A stretch of DNA of 64,000 nt from UBA4735 sp035935465 (GCA_035935465.1 DASYXA010000089.1:1-64000), one strand, 5' to 3'. Positions 51,631 to 60,880 are shown, counted from the first letter of the stretch. The notes: generated from the sequence alone by a model not told the origin. Numbers and translations: made by a program.

Positions 51631-52674
51631 GTGGCGTCGGCCGACGGTCTCCTCGTGATGGCGGACATCTCGGGCTACACGGCGTTCGTCTCCGGCACGG
51701 AGCACGAGCACTCGCGCGAGATCCTCGCCGAGCTCATCGAGAACATCGCGAAGAGCTTCGGCGGCAAGCTGAGCATCGACCAGGTCGAGGGCGACGCGCT
51801 CTGCTGCACGACGGAGCGGACCGGCGTCGAGGTCGCGGACTGGCTGCGCGAGACCTTCGCCACCTTCCATCGCCGCCTACGGGACATGCGGGCCGCGACG
51901 ACCTGCCCCTGCCACGCCTGCCGGATGATCGGCAGCCTCGGCCTCAAGTTCATCGTCCACCGCGGGACGTATTCGCGCCAGGTCGTGGCCGGCGTCACGC
52001 AGCTCCACGGCGCGGACGTGAACCTCGTCCACCGCCTGCTGAAGAACACGGTGCCGCTGCGCGAGTACCTCCTTGCCACGGACGCGGCGATGCGGGACTG
52101 GCCCCCGAGCGCCCGCGCAGGCTACCTCGAGGCCCCGCAGCGCTACGACCTTGGCGACGTCGCCGCGGCGTATCTGGACCTCTCCCCGGTCCGCGCGGAT
52201 GCGTTGCGCGAGGACCGCACGGTCGTGACCGACGCGGAGGCCAAGCTCAGAGCGACCCGTCGCTACGCGGCCGCGCCCGAGGACGTGTGGCACCTGATGA
52301 CGGATCCGGTCGCGCGGCGGACGATCATGAACGTGCCGCGGATCGATTTCGAGAAGGGCGCCCGCGGGACGCTCGTCGGAGCCGAGTACCACTGCGAGCA
52401 CGGCGGCGACCGCACCACCGTGTTCCGGGTGGTGAACGCCGAGCGCCCCGCGGAGCTCACGGTCACGGTGGAGTTCCCGTTCGTCGGCCGGATCTACCGG
52501 ACCGATCGGGTCGTGCCCGAGGGCCCGGGCACGCGTGTCGACACCGCCGTCTACTGGGACGAGCCGAAAGGCATCCGGATGAAGGTCGGCACGATCGTCG
52601 CCGTGCGGATGATGAAGAGGTACTTCGGCGAGTACGACGACCGCATGGACGCGATGCTGAAGAACGCGGGCTAG
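51631..52674 (+). CDS. DUF2652 cyclase-like domain fused to SRPBCC domain
   Basis: A 347-residue two-domain protein. Residues 1-190 form a nucleotide-cyclase-like DUF2652 domain beginning LLVMADISGYTAFVSGTE, with IDQVEGDALCCTTE as second strand, a CPCHACRMI cysteine cluster and LKFIVHRGTYSRQVVAG. The catalytic Asp of class III cyclases is kept in ADISGYT, but the transition-state residues are not evident. Residues 205-347 form an SRPBCC lipid or steroid-binding fold (RRYAAAPEDVWHLMTDPVAR to YFGEYDDRMDAML). A ligand-controlled signalling protein is inferred. The end overlaps the convergent gene by 4 bases. Confidence 0.8.
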   Translation: MASADGLLVMADISGYTAFVSGTEHEHSREILAELIENIAKSFGGKLSIDQVEGDALCCTTERTGVEVADWLRETFATFHRRLRDMRAATTCPCHACRMIGSLGLKFIVHRGTYSRQVVAGVTQLHGADVNLVHRLLKNTVPLREYLLATDAAMRDWPPSARAGYLEAPQRYDLGDVAAAYLDLSPVRADALREDRTVVTDAEAKLRATRRYAAAPEDVWHLMTDPVARRTIMNVPRIDFEKGARGTLVGAEYHCEHGGDRTTVFRVVNAERPAELTVTVEFPFVGRIYRTDRVVPEGPGTRVDTAVYWDEPKGIRMKVGTIVAVRMMKRYFGEYDDRMDAMLKNAG

Positions 52675-53297
52675 CCCGACCCCGAGTACCGGCGGATCGC
52701 TCCGAGCTCCGGAGCGGCGCAGACGACGGCCGTCACGCAGAGCGCGTCGCGGAGCGATCGGGCGACGGCGGTCCCCTCGAGCAGGCGGCGCGCCCGCGCC
52801 GCGTAGTAGAGCCGGCGCAGGACGAGCAGCAGCACCCGCAGACCGATGCGCCCCGGCCGGCTCGAGAGGAGCGGCCGCAGGATGCGCGATCGCCGGCCCG
52901 GCCAGAGCTCGCGCCCGTCCGCCCGGGCGCTCGTCCCCCACCACATCGCGCGCGCGAGCCGATCGGCATCGCGATGGTTGTGCTCGTCGCCCGAGGTCAC
53001 GTCGCCGCGCGACTCGACGATCGTGATGAGCGGCAGATCGTGCTTGAGGGCGATGTGCGCCGCGAGATGGACGTACAGCGAGATCCGCTCTGCCGCGCTG
53101 ACCGACCGATCCACGACGAGCCCCTTCGGCATGCCGCCCGCGAGCGGGCTGACGAGGAGCGCGCGCGTCCCGGGCAGCGAGGCGACCCGCGTGCGGATGC
53201 CGAGGCGCTCCTCGAGCATGCCGCGCAGCCGCTCCTCCTCCGCGCGCACCGTGTTGCTCTCGGCGGGGACGGCGACGGGGGTCACGTCGGCAGCCAT
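52671..53297 (-). CDS. Degenerate ImmA/IrrE-like protein
   Basis: A 208-residue protein. The middle has ERISLYVHLAAHIALKHDLP, then EHNHRDADRLARAMWW. This is the layout of ImmA/IrrE (DUF955) metallopeptidases, H-E-x2-H plus a later E-x2-A-x2-F-A helix, but here the motif is HLAAH without the catalytic Glu. It overlaps the preceding HTH-like gene by 16 bases, matching the common HTH plus ImmA pairing in phage-like and stress regulators. A conserved helix, RIGLRVLLLVLRRLYYAARA, near the C-terminus may touch the membrane. Confidence 0.55.
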   Translation of the reverse strand: MAADVTPVAVPAESNTVRAEEERLRGMLEERLGIRTRVASLPGTRALLVSPLAGGMPKGLVVDRSVSAAERISLYVHLAAHIALKHDLPLITIVESRGDVTSGDEHNHRDADRLARAMWWGTSARADGRELWPGRRSRILRPLLSSRPGRIGLRVLLLVLRRLYYAARARRLLEGTAVARSLRDALCVTAVVCAAPELGAIRRYSGSG

Positions 53298-53692
53298 ACG
53301 CGCAGACCCTCCTCGAGGTATTCGCGGAGCGTTCGCAGATCGGTCAGCTTCGGCAGCGTCCTGCGGAGATCGGCGAAGACCAGTGTCGCGAGCGGCTCGC
53401 CGACGAATCCGGCGAGCATCGTGCGGCCCTCGCCGACGACCTCGGCCAGGGTCAGCTCCTCCTCGCAGCCGATGATCATCAGCGCGAAGTAGAGGCGGAC
53501 GCAGTCCTCCGGACTGTCGATGGCCCGCGTGACGCGCGTCCGCCCGGTCGCGACCCGCTGGAGCGTCGCGCGATCCAGCGAGACCGACCCTTCGGTGATC
53601 TCGTAGATCCGGTCGACCAGGGAATCGAGCGAGCGGTCGCCACGGAGCGTCCGGATCGCCTTCGAGACGCGCTCGCGGTCCTGCAGCCGCAT
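53282..53692 (-). CDS. Putative HTH regulator partnered with ImmA-like protein
   Basis: A 136-residue helical protein. LDSLVDRIYEITEGSVSLDR followed by ATLQRVATGRTRVTRAI fits a helix-turn-helix where the second helix precedes RVATGRTRV, as in XRE-like proteins, but the match is weak. ATG 53692 is preferred because TAGCGT lies eight bases upstream on the minus strand; GTG 53734 is a longer alternative. Coupling to the ImmA-like gene supports a regulator pair. There is no sign of a prophage around it. Confidence 0.5.
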   Translation of the reverse strand: MRLQDRERVSKAIRTLRGDRSLDSLVDRIYEITEGSVSLDRATLQRVATGRTRVTRAIDSPEDCVRLYFALMIIGCEEELTLAEVVGEGRTMLAGFVGEPLATLVFADLRRTLPKLTDLRTLREYLEEGLRVWLPT

Positions 53693-53761
53693 CGCGCGGA
53701 ACGCTACTCCGCGGATCGTTCGCCGTCGTCTCACATGTGGGATGGCCTGCGGATCGCGTCG

Positions 53762-55657
53762 CTAGCCGGCGAGCATCCGGCGCGCGTTCCGGCGGGCGAG
53801 CGCCATCACGGTCAGCATCGGGTTCACCCCGGACGCGTTCGGGAACGCGCTCGCGTCGGCGACGATCAGCCCGCGGACGCCGCGGACCGCGCCGTCGGGA
53901 TCGGCCACGCTGTCACGCGCGGCGCCCATGCCGGCGGTACCCATCTGATGCGCGCTGAACATGCCGACGTCGTTCGGCGCGACGCCGCGGCGCGCGACCG
54001 CGTCCGCGAACGCGTCGAGGTCACCGCCCGGCTCGAGCAGCAGCGGCCGGGTGTGGAGCGTGCGCACCTCGCGCGCGCCCGCGGCGAGGTGCACGTTCGC
54101 GGTCTCGACGATGGCGCGCACGCACATCCGCGCGTCGGGTCCGCTGACGGCGTAGGAGACGAGCGCCGCGCCGTCGCGGTCGACGCGCACGCGACCGGGC
54201 TCGCGGTCGCGGACGATCGGGATGAACGCCGCGTAGTGGTCGATCGCGCGCATCGTCGCACGATGGTCCTCGGCCGAGCGCCACACCGTGCCCGCGGCCG
54301 CGACGCCCGGGAGGACCGGCGGCACCTCGAGGCGGAAGCCGTACGCCCCGTCGAGCCGCGCGAAGGCGTCCGACACGACGCTCTGCGGCACCCCATGCCA
54401 CATCCGGATCGGCTCGGCGTAGCGCGCGAACACCGCGGGCACCGGGTGGAGGAACAGGCGGCGTCCGGCGAGCGGACCGCCGAGGCCGGAGCGCAGGAGC
54501 AGCGCGGGCGTGCCGAGCGCACCGCCGGCGAGCACGACTCGCGCGGCGCGCACGGTGATCCGGCGATCGCCCGCGATCGCGGCCACGCCCGTGACCGACC
54601 CGTTCCGCGTCTCGAGCGTCGTCGCGTCGCAGCCGGTCACGACGCGCGCGCCGCGCGCGACGGCGTCGGTCAGGAAGGTCCGCGCGCTCGACCGCTTCGC
54701 GCCGGCCCGGCAGCCGTAGCCGCAGTGCCCGCAGTCGCCGCAGCCGCGGGCGTTGCGCGGGATCACCGACCAGGGCACACCGAGCGCGTCGAGGCCGCGC
54801 GCGAGAGCGCTGTTCTGCGCGTTGCGCCGGCTCTCCTGCACATTCACGTCGCTGCGCGCCTCGACCGCTGCGTAGTGCTCGTCCAGCTCCGCGCCCATGC
54901 CGTCGGCGCCAAGCGATTCCCATTCGGCGCGGATGTCCGCGGGCAGGCGGAGCGAGGTCATCCAGTTCACCGCGGTCCCGCCGCCGAGCGCCCGACCGGC
55001 GAAGAGGACGACGCCGAGATCCTCGGTCGCAGCGAGGCCGCGGTCCCAGAACAGGCGCGCACTCCCTTCGGCCTCCCGCGGCACCAGGTCCGGCTCGCTC
55101 CACGTCGGCCCGCGCTCGAGCACGATCACCGACCGCCCCGCGGCCGCGGCCTCGGCAGCCGCAACGGCGCCGCCGGCCCCCGAGCCGACGACACAGACGT
55201 CGCACTCGAGCGTGTCGCCGTCGCGCACCGCGAGTCCCGCGATCGCGAGCGGTCGGCCCGGGAGCGGCAGGGGATCGGGGCGGACGTAGCCGGTCTCGGG
55301 GAGGAGCGCGGCCGCGCCGGCCTCGGGCCGCGAGTAGGCGATGAACAGCGACAGCCGCTTCACCGCGTGGAACCCGCTGCGCAGGAGCGGGATCCGCGAG
55401 TCGGCCCAGCGGCGGAGGTAGGCCTCGCGCTCCGCCGGGCGCAGATCGCCGAACCGGATCGGTCGCCGCACCAGCGCGAGGTTCGCAAGGCGCGAGTCGA
55501 TCAGCCGCAGGAACAGCCGGAGGTCCGCGAGCAGCTTCGGCCGTCCGATGGCGGCGAGCTCCGCGACGATCGCGTCCGCGATCGCGCCCGGCTGGCCTTC
55601 CGGGACGAACGTGCCGCAGACGGTCACCAGGGTCGCGCGCTCGCGGCCGCCGATCAC
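53762..55657 (-). CDS. GMC-family flavin oxidoreductase (fatty-alcohol-oxidase-like)
   Basis: A 631-residue flavoprotein. The N-terminal 120 residues resemble the small helical domain of long-chain alcohol oxidases (VCGTFVPEGQPGAIADAIVA). The FAD-binding site is CDVCVVGSGAGGAVAAAEAA, and GGGTAVNWMTSLRLP and RGCGDCGHCGYGCRAGAKRS follow, the latter a Cys-rich loop typical of this subgroup. The catalytic His is in MFSAHQMGTAGMG. It probably oxidises a long-chain alcohol or sterol. The GTG start overlaps the acyl-CoA ligase stop. Confidence 0.9.
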   Translation of the reverse strand: MIGGRERATLVTVCGTFVPEGQPGAIADAIVAELAAIGRPKLLADLRLFLRLIDSRLANLALVRRPIRFGDLRPAEREAYLRRWADSRIPLLRSGFHAVKRLSLFIAYSRPEAGAAALLPETGYVRPDPLPLPGRPLAIAGLAVRDGDTLECDVCVVGSGAGGAVAAAEAAAAGRSVIVLERGPTWSEPDLVPREAEGSARLFWDRGLAATEDLGVVLFAGRALGGGTAVNWMTSLRLPADIRAEWESLGADGMGAELDEHYAAVEARSDVNVQESRRNAQNSALARGLDALGVPWSVIPRNARGCGDCGHCGYGCRAGAKRSSARTFLTDAVARGARVVTGCDATTLETRNGSVTGVAAIAGDRRITVRAARVVLAGGALGTPALLLRSGLGGPLAGRRLFLHPVPAVFARYAEPIRMWHGVPQSVVSDAFARLDGAYGFRLEVPPVLPGVAAAGTVWRSAEDHRATMRAIDHYAAFIPIVRDREPGRVRVDRDGAALVSYAVSGPDARMCVRAIVETANVHLAAGAREVRTLHTRPLLLEPGGDLDAFADAVARRGVAPNDVGMFSAHQMGTAGMGAARDSVADPDGAVRGVRGLIVADASAFPNASGVNPMLTVMALARRNARRMLAG

Positions 55658-57381
55658 GGCGCGGACGCGCGCTGCTCCCGGTCATCCTCCGCGAGCTGGC
55701 GCCGAAGGACCTTGCCGATGAGCGTCTTCGGCAGCGCGTCCCGGAACTCGATGGCCCTCGGGACCTTGAACGGAGCGAGCTGCTCGCGGCAGAACGCGAT
55801 GAGCTCGTCGGCCGTCGCGGTCCGGCCGGGCTTCAGGACGACGAACGCCTTCACCTCCTCGCCCTTGATCGGGTGCGGGACGCCGATCGCGGCGCCCTCG
55901 AGGACCGCGGGGTGCGTCGCGAGGGTCTCCTCGACCTCGCGCGGATACACGTTGAACCCGGAAACGATGATCAGCTCCTTCTTGCGATCGACGATGGCCA
56001 CGTAGCCGTCGGCGTCGATCGTCGCGATGTCGCCGGTGTGCAGCCACCCATCCTTCAGCGTCTGGGCCGTCTCCTCGGGATTGTTGTAGTAGCCGTCCAT
56101 GAGCTGCGGCCCGCGGATGAGCAGCTCCCCTGCCTCGCCGGTCGCGAGGTCCCGCCCACCCGTCTCGAGGTCCACGATCCGGGTCTCCGTGTCGGGGAAC
56201 GTGAGGCCGATCGTGCCGACCTTGTTCCTCGCCGTATCGAAGACCGGATTGCAGTGCGTCACCGGCGAGGCCTCGGTGAGGCCGTAGCCCTCGACGAGAT
56301 TCGCGCCGGTGAGCTCGCGGAATCTGCGTGCCGTCTCCATGAGCAGCGGCGCGGAGCCCGAGATGCAAGCGGTGATCGAGCGGAGGTCGTACTTCTGGGC
56401 CAGCGGCGAGTTGTTGATCGCGTTGTAGATGCGCGGCGCGCCGTGGAACAGCTTCGGCTTGTGCCGCTGGATGTCCTTCATGACGTGCTCGAGGTCGAGC
56501 TGCGGCTCGAGGATGATGGCGCCGCCGGAGAGCACGGCGAAGTTCATCACCGTGGTGAGGCCGTAGACGTGGAACAGCGGCATCACGCCCATCACCGCAT
56601 CCTTGCCGTCGCGCATCGCCCTGCCGAACCACGCCGCGCACTGCAGCGTGTTCGCGACGAGCGCGCGGTGCGACAGCATCGCGCCCTTCGACGTGCCGGT
56701 CGTGCCGCCGGTGTACTGGAGGACCGCGATGTCGTTCGGGCTGACCGGCGCGGCCGAGTCGTCGCCGCCGAGCGAGAGGACCTTCCGGAACGCGATCGCC
56801 CCCGGATCGCCGTCGAACGGCACGCGGTGCCCGTCCTTCTTCTCCTTCGCGATGGTGAACAGCGTGCGGAGGACCGGCGGCATCTCCTCCTTGATGTTCG
56901 TCACGATGACGTTGCGGATCTTCGTTCCGTCGCGCGCGGCCTTCACGACCGGATACCCCCGCGACAGCACGACGATCGTCTCCGCGCCCGAGTCCGCGAG
57001 CTGGTGGCGAAGCTCGGGCGGCGTGTACAGCGGATTGCAGGGCACGACGACCGCGCCCAGGCGCAGCGCGCCGAAGAACGCGATGAGGAACTGCGGGCAG
57101 TTCGGGAGGTCGACCGCGACCCTGTCGCCCTGGCGCACCCCGAGCGCGCGCAGGCCGGCGGCGAACCGCTTGGCGTCGTCGAACAGCTCGCGATAGGACT
57201 TCTTCGCGTTGAAGAAGATCGTCGCCGTCGAGTCGGGGTAGACCCGGGCCGACTGGTCGAGCAGCGCGTGCAGCGAGACCGCGGGGTAGTCGAGCGACGA
57301 CGGGACGTCCGTGTCGTAGTTCTTCGCGTACTTCGGCGCGAGCGTGCCCGCCCTGGGCGTGACCGCGATCCGCTGTGCCAT
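55654..57381 (-). CDS. fadD: Long-chain fatty acid-CoA ligase
   Basis: A 575-residue adenylate-forming enzyme that activates fatty acids with ATP and CoA. The phosphate loop is LQYTGGTTGTSKGAMLSHRA, followed by NLVEGYGLTEASPVTHCNP and the DGWLHTGDIATIDADGYVAI motif. The catalytic Lys is in the C-terminal LPKTLIGKVLRRQL. It is cytosolic or membrane-associated. It lies 20 bases after the acyl-CoA dehydrogenase gene and overlaps the GMC oxidase gene, giving a plausible path from fatty alcohol to acyl-CoA to enoyl-CoA. Confidence 0.93.
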   Translation of the reverse strand: MAQRIAVTPRAGTLAPKYAKNYDTDVPSSLDYPAVSLHALLDQSARVYPDSTATIFFNAKKSYRELFDDAKRFAAGLRALGVRQGDRVAVDLPNCPQFLIAFFGALRLGAVVVPCNPLYTPPELRHQLADSGAETIVVLSRGYPVVKAARDGTKIRNVIVTNIKEEMPPVLRTLFTIAKEKKDGHRVPFDGDPGAIAFRKVLSLGGDDSAAPVSPNDIAVLQYTGGTTGTSKGAMLSHRALVANTLQCAAWFGRAMRDGKDAVMGVMPLFHVYGLTTVMNFAVLSGGAIILEPQLDLEHVMKDIQRHKPKLFHGAPRIYNAINNSPLAQKYDLRSITACISGSAPLLMETARRFRELTGANLVEGYGLTEASPVTHCNPVFDTARNKVGTIGLTFPDTETRIVDLETGGRDLATGEAGELLIRGPQLMDGYYNNPEETAQTLKDGWLHTGDIATIDADGYVAIVDRKKELIIVSGFNVYPREVEETLATHPAVLEGAAIGVPHPIKGEEVKAFVVLKPGRTATADELIAFCREQLAPFKVPRAIEFRDALPKTLIGKVLRRQLAEDDREQRASAP

Positions 57382-57401
57382 CTCCGTCAGACCTCCCGCG
57401 C

Positions 57402-58550
57402 CTACGCCTTCAGCAGCTCTTCCGCGATGATCATCCGCTGGACCTCGCTGGTCCCTTCATAGATCCGCAGGATCCGGGCATCCCGATAGGCCCGCTCCAC
57501 CGGCGACCCCTTCATGTAGCCCATGCCGCCGTGGATCTGGAGCACCCGGTCGACGACCCGCCCGGCCATCTCCGACGCGAACACCTTCACCATCGCCGCC
57601 TCGTTCGACGCCCGGACGCCGCGGTCGAGCTTGGACGCGGCGTCGTACACCATCAGGCGCGCGGCGTGGATCTCGACGGCGGAGTCGGCGAGCATCCACT
57701 GGATCGCCTGGTTCACGGCGATCGGCTTGCCGAACTGCACGCGTCGCTTGCTGTGGGCGATCGCCAGCTCGAGCAGGTGCTGGCTCGAGCCGACCGCGCC
57801 GGCCGCGAGCGAGACGCGGCCGATGTCCAGCGCGCCGAGCGCGGTCCGGAAGCCGCTGCCGACCGTCCCGCCCAGCACGTTCTCCTCGGGCACCTCGCAG
57901 TCCTCGAACACGAGCTCGCCGGTGTAGCTTCCGCGCAGGCCCATCTTGTCGTCGACCGCGCCGACCCGGAATCCACTGAAGCCCTTCTCGACGATGTACG
58001 CGGTGATCCCGCCCCGCGGGCCGAGGCTCCGGTCGTTCGCCGCGTACACCACGACGACGTCGGCGATCGGCCCGTTCGTCACCCAGATCTTCGTACCGTT
58101 GAGGATCCAACGATCCCCCTTCTTCACCGCGGTCGTCTGGATCGACGCCGCGTCGGAGCCGCTCGAGGGCTCCGTCAGGGAGAACGCCGCGATCTTCCGG
58201 CCCGCCGTCAGGTCGGGGAGGTACTGCCGCTTCTGGGCCTCGGTCCCGCCCAGGTAGATCGACATCGAGCCGATCGAGGTGTGCGCGCCGATGAGGTTCG
58301 AGAACGCCGCGGACGCGCGGCCGAACTCCTCCAGCGCGACGCAGTAGCCGAGGTCGCCCGCGCCGACGCCCCCGTACTCCTCCGGGAACGGGAGCCCGAA
58401 GAACCCGAGCGTGCCCATCTCCCGGAGGATCGCGTCGGGGATCTGGTCGTCGTCCTCGACCTGCTCCGCGATCGGAACGAGCCGGCCCTCCACGAACTCG
58501 CGCACCGTGCGCTTGAGCAGGAGGAGCTCCTCGGGGAGGTCGAAGTCCAC
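57402..58550 (-). CDS. Acyl-CoA dehydrogenase
   Basis: A 382-residue FAD enzyme catalysing the first step of beta-oxidation. Signatures are CVALEEFGRASAAFSNLIGA, AFSLTEPSSGSDAASIQTTA, VFASEMAGRVVDRVLQIHGG with GYMKGSPVERAYRDARI, and the catalytic Glu in LRIYEGTSEVQRMI. Chain-length preference is not clear. The GTG start has TAGGCT seven bases upstream on the minus strand; the first three bases of that element are the menG stop codon, suggesting a separate internal promoter. Confidence 0.94.
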   Translation of the reverse strand: MDFDLPEELLLLKRTVREFVEGRLVPIAEQVEDDDQIPDAILREMGTLGFFGLPFPEEYGGVGAGDLGYCVALEEFGRASAAFSNLIGAHTSIGSMSIYLGGTEAQKRQYLPDLTAGRKIAAFSLTEPSSGSDAASIQTTAVKKGDRWILNGTKIWVTNGPIADVVVVYAANDRSLGPRGGITAYIVEKGFSGFRVGAVDDKMGLRGSYTGELVFEDCEVPEENVLGGTVGSGFRTALGALDIGRVSLAAGAVGSSQHLLELAIAHSKRRVQFGKPIAVNQAIQWMLADSAVEIHAARLMVYDAASKLDRGVRASNEAAMVKVFASEMAGRVVDRVLQIHGGMGYMKGSPVERAYRDARILRIYEGTSEVQRMIIAEELLKA

Positions 58551-58560
58551 GCGCGGGAGC

Positions 58561-59253
58561 CTAGACCTCGGCGCTGTGGATGGCGGCGATGCCGAAGGTC
58601 ACGCGTTCGTAGGTCACTCGGACGAATCCGGCCTCGCCGAGCATCGCGGCGAGGCGGTCGGCGTCGGGGAACCGGCGCAGCGAGCGCGGCAGGTAGCGGT
58701 ACGCGTCGCGGTCCCCACCGAGCAGCGCCGCCGCCGCCGGAAGGACGCGCTCGAGATAGAAGGAGTAGAGCCGGCCGAACGCGGGGTTCGGCGGGTGCGA
58801 CAGCTCGAGCACGACCGCTCGGCCCCCGGGCCGCAGGACGCGCCTGAACTCGCCGAACGCGCGCGCGAGGTCACCGACGTTGCGGACGGTGAAGCCGGTG
58901 ACGATCCGGTCGACGCTGGCGTCGGGGAACGGCAGCCGCTCGGCGCTACCCACGAGCGGGACGATGCGAGACGCCTGCGCCCCGGCGGCGCGGCGCGCGA
59001 GCACCGCGAGCATCCCGGCCGACAGATCGACCGCCGTGACGCGCGCGCCGCGCGCCGCGGCCGCGAACGACAGATCGCCGGTCCCGGCACCGACATCGAG
59101 GACCGTCGCGCCCGGCCGGATGTCCGCGCGCGCGATCGCGCGCCGCCGCCAGCCGACGTCGGTGCCGAACGAGAGCACCCGGTTGAGGACGTCGTAGCGC
59201 GCCGCGATGCGGTCGAACATCGTCGCGATCTCGCGGTCGTGCGCGTCGTTCAT
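58561..59253 (-). CDS. menG: Menaquinone/ubiquinone C-methyltransferase family (UbiE/MenG)
   Basis: A 230-residue SAM enzyme methylating demethylmenaquinone in the last step of quinone synthesis. MFDRIAARYDVLNRVLSFGT at the N-terminus is the UbiE/MenG signature. SAM motifs are ATVLDVGAGTGDLSFAAAAR and DRIVTGFTVRNVGDLARAFG, and a late FPDADRLAAMLGEAGF segment fits. Because no ubiquinone genes are seen and the organism looks Gram-positive-like, menaquinone is the more likely substrate. It is divergent from the PIG-L deacetylase with only a short spacer. Confidence 0.9.
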   Translation of the reverse strand: MNDAHDREIATMFDRIAARYDVLNRVLSFGTDVGWRRRAIARADIRPGATVLDVGAGTGDLSFAAAARGARVTAVDLSAGMLAVLARRAAGAQASRIVPLVGSAERLPFPDASVDRIVTGFTVRNVGDLARAFGEFRRVLRPGGRAVVLELSHPPNPAFGRLYSFYLERVLPAAAALLGGDRDAYRYLPRSLRRFPDADRLAAMLGEAGFVRVTYERVTFGIAAIHSAEV

Positions 59254-59279
59254 CAGCCGCGAACGCTAACCTGTCAGCC

Positions 59280-59999
59280 ATCGGCACCGCGCTGTTCATC
59301 TACGCCCATCCCGACGACGAATCGTTCGTGTCCGGCACGCCCATGACGCTTGCCGCCGCGGGACACCGGATCGCGCTGCTCACGCTCACCCGTGGCGACG
59401 CGGGCCTCTGGCTCGGCAAGACGTTCGGTTCGTGGTCGAAGCCGGAGCTCGGGGCGGAGCGCGCGAACGAGTGGGCCGCGGCCGTGGCCGTCATCGGCTA
59501 CCACTGGTCGACGCTCCTGCGGTATCCGGACGGCGGCCTCAAGGACGCGCCGGCCGAGGTCATCACCGCCGACGTCGTCGAGGCGATCCGCGCGGTCCGC
59601 CCCGACGTGGTCTGCACCTTCGGCCCCGAGGGCGCGGGCAGCGAGCACGACGACCATCGGTCCACGTCGTACTTCGCCGCGCGCGCCTTCGCGCGCGCGG
59701 CGCTCGCCGACCAGTACCCCGAGCGCGGCGAGCCGCATCTCGCCCGGCGGCTCTACTTCAGCGCGACCCCATACACGGCCGGCGCACCTGCCGCGTTCGG
59801 CGCGACGACGCCGACCCATGTCATCGACATTTCGGCATTCGAGAAGCGGAAGGCCGACGCATTCGAGTGCCATAAGACGCAGCACAAGGACCGCGCCTTC
59901 TTCTACGACCTCCTGAAGCGCCGCGCAGGCAAGGAGTATTTCCATCTCGCGATCGACCGCACCGGGGCGCCGACGGGCTCCGACGACCTGCTGGCCTAG
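59280..59999 (+). CDS. PIG-L/LmbE-family deacetylase, non-standard start
   Basis: A zinc deacetylase of about 239 residues. The essential metal motif is FIYAHPDDESFVSG, and the later TFGPEGAGSEHDDHRSTS holds the second His ligand pair. Relatives remove N-acetyl groups from GlcNAc-linked inositol, mycothiol or bacillithiol precursors. The motif starts within 10 residues of the N-terminus, and no ATG, GTG or TTG occurs before it. ATC at 59280 has TAACCT seven bases upstream like other leaderless genes here; CTG at 59271 is the alternative. GTG at 59328 would delete AHPDDE. Confidence 0.9.
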   Translation: MGTALFIYAHPDDESFVSGTPMTLAAAGHRIALLTLTRGDAGLWLGKTFGSWSKPELGAERANEWAAAVAVIGYHWSTLLRYPDGGLKDAPAEVITADVVEAIRAVRPDVVCTFGPEGAGSEHDDHRSTSYFAARAFARAALADQYPERGEPHLARRLYFSATPYTAGAPAAFGATTPTHVIDISAFEKRKADAFECHKTQHKDRAFFYDLLKRRAGKEYFHLAIDRTGAPTGSDDLLA

Positions 60000-60809
60000 A
60001 TGGCCCTCGCGACGCTCCCACTCGTGCTCTGCGTGCTCATGGTCGAGCTCGCGATCGGCGGCGCGTTCCTGATGTGGTACATCGACCGCACCGAGACGGC
60101 GCCCAGCGGATTCCTGAAGCTCACCGCGTTCGTCGACGCCGGCGCCATCGCGTTCGCCGGCGTGCTCCTACCCGCGCTGCCGCGCGGCGACCTCGTCGCC
60201 CGCGCCGGCCTGGATGGGACCGCCCTCGCCGCGTTCGCGCAGGTCTTGATCGTCGTGATCGTGCTCGTCGTCGCGCAGCTCGCCGCAGCGTTCACGCCGT
60301 GGAAGGCCGCGCGCGAGGCGGTCGGCATCATCACGATCCTGGCCGGCATGTTCGACCTCGTGCTCGCGGCGGTCGCGCGGCCGTCCGGCTCCCCGTTCGA
60401 CGTGTTCGCCCTGCTCGCGCTCCCGCTCGGCGCGCTCGCCCTCGGCGGCGCGGACGCGGCGATGCTCCTCGGCCATTGGTACCTCGTGACGCCGAAGCTG
60501 TCAGCGGGACCGCTCCAGCGCGCGGCGCTCGTGCTCGTCGGCGCGGTCGTCCTCCAGATCGTGCTCGTCGCGATCTCCGTCGCTCGCGGTGAGCTCACGC
60601 TGAACATGGAGCTTGCGTTCGTCGTGGCCGCGGGACTGCGCGTCGGAGTGGGTCTCTTCATGACGCTCGCGGTCGCGCTCGCGGCATGGTGGACCGCGCG
60701 CCTGAACACGCAGGCTTCGACGGGCCTCCTGTTCGTGGGCCTGGGCTGCGTGCTCGCGGGCGAGGTGAGCGCGCGGGTGCTGTTCTTCCTGACCGGGGCC
60801 GCCGTCTGA
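60000..60809 (+). CDS. Eight-helix membrane protein of unknown function
   Basis: A 269-residue polytopic protein with about eight helices. The first begins LATLPLVLCVLMVELAIGGA and the loop after it reads WYIDRTETAPSGFLKLTAF. A His in MLLGHWYLVTPKLSAGPLQR and a second acidic residue in ELTLNMELAF lie inside or beside helices, so a haem or quinone site is possible but unproven. The layout recalls DmsC/NrfD-like membrane anchors. It directly abuts the deacetylase stop (TAG then ATG), suggesting one operon. Confidence 0.65.
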   Translation: MALATLPLVLCVLMVELAIGGAFLMWYIDRTETAPSGFLKLTAFVDAGAIAFAGVLLPALPRGDLVARAGLDGTALAAFAQVLIVVIVLVVAQLAAAFTPWKAAREAVGIITILAGMFDLVLAAVARPSGSPFDVFALLALPLGALALGGADAAMLLGHWYLVTPKLSAGPLQRAALVLVGAVVLQIVLVAISVARGELTLNMELAFVVAAGLRVGVGLFMTLAVALAAWWTARLNTQASTGLLFVGLGCVLAGEVSARVLFFLTGAAV

Positions 60810-60880
60810 TCGGGCCCGCCCCGGATCCGGCTACGGCTCGGCGGACCCCGCGGCTCGGCCGCTCACGCGCCCGCTCTCGG

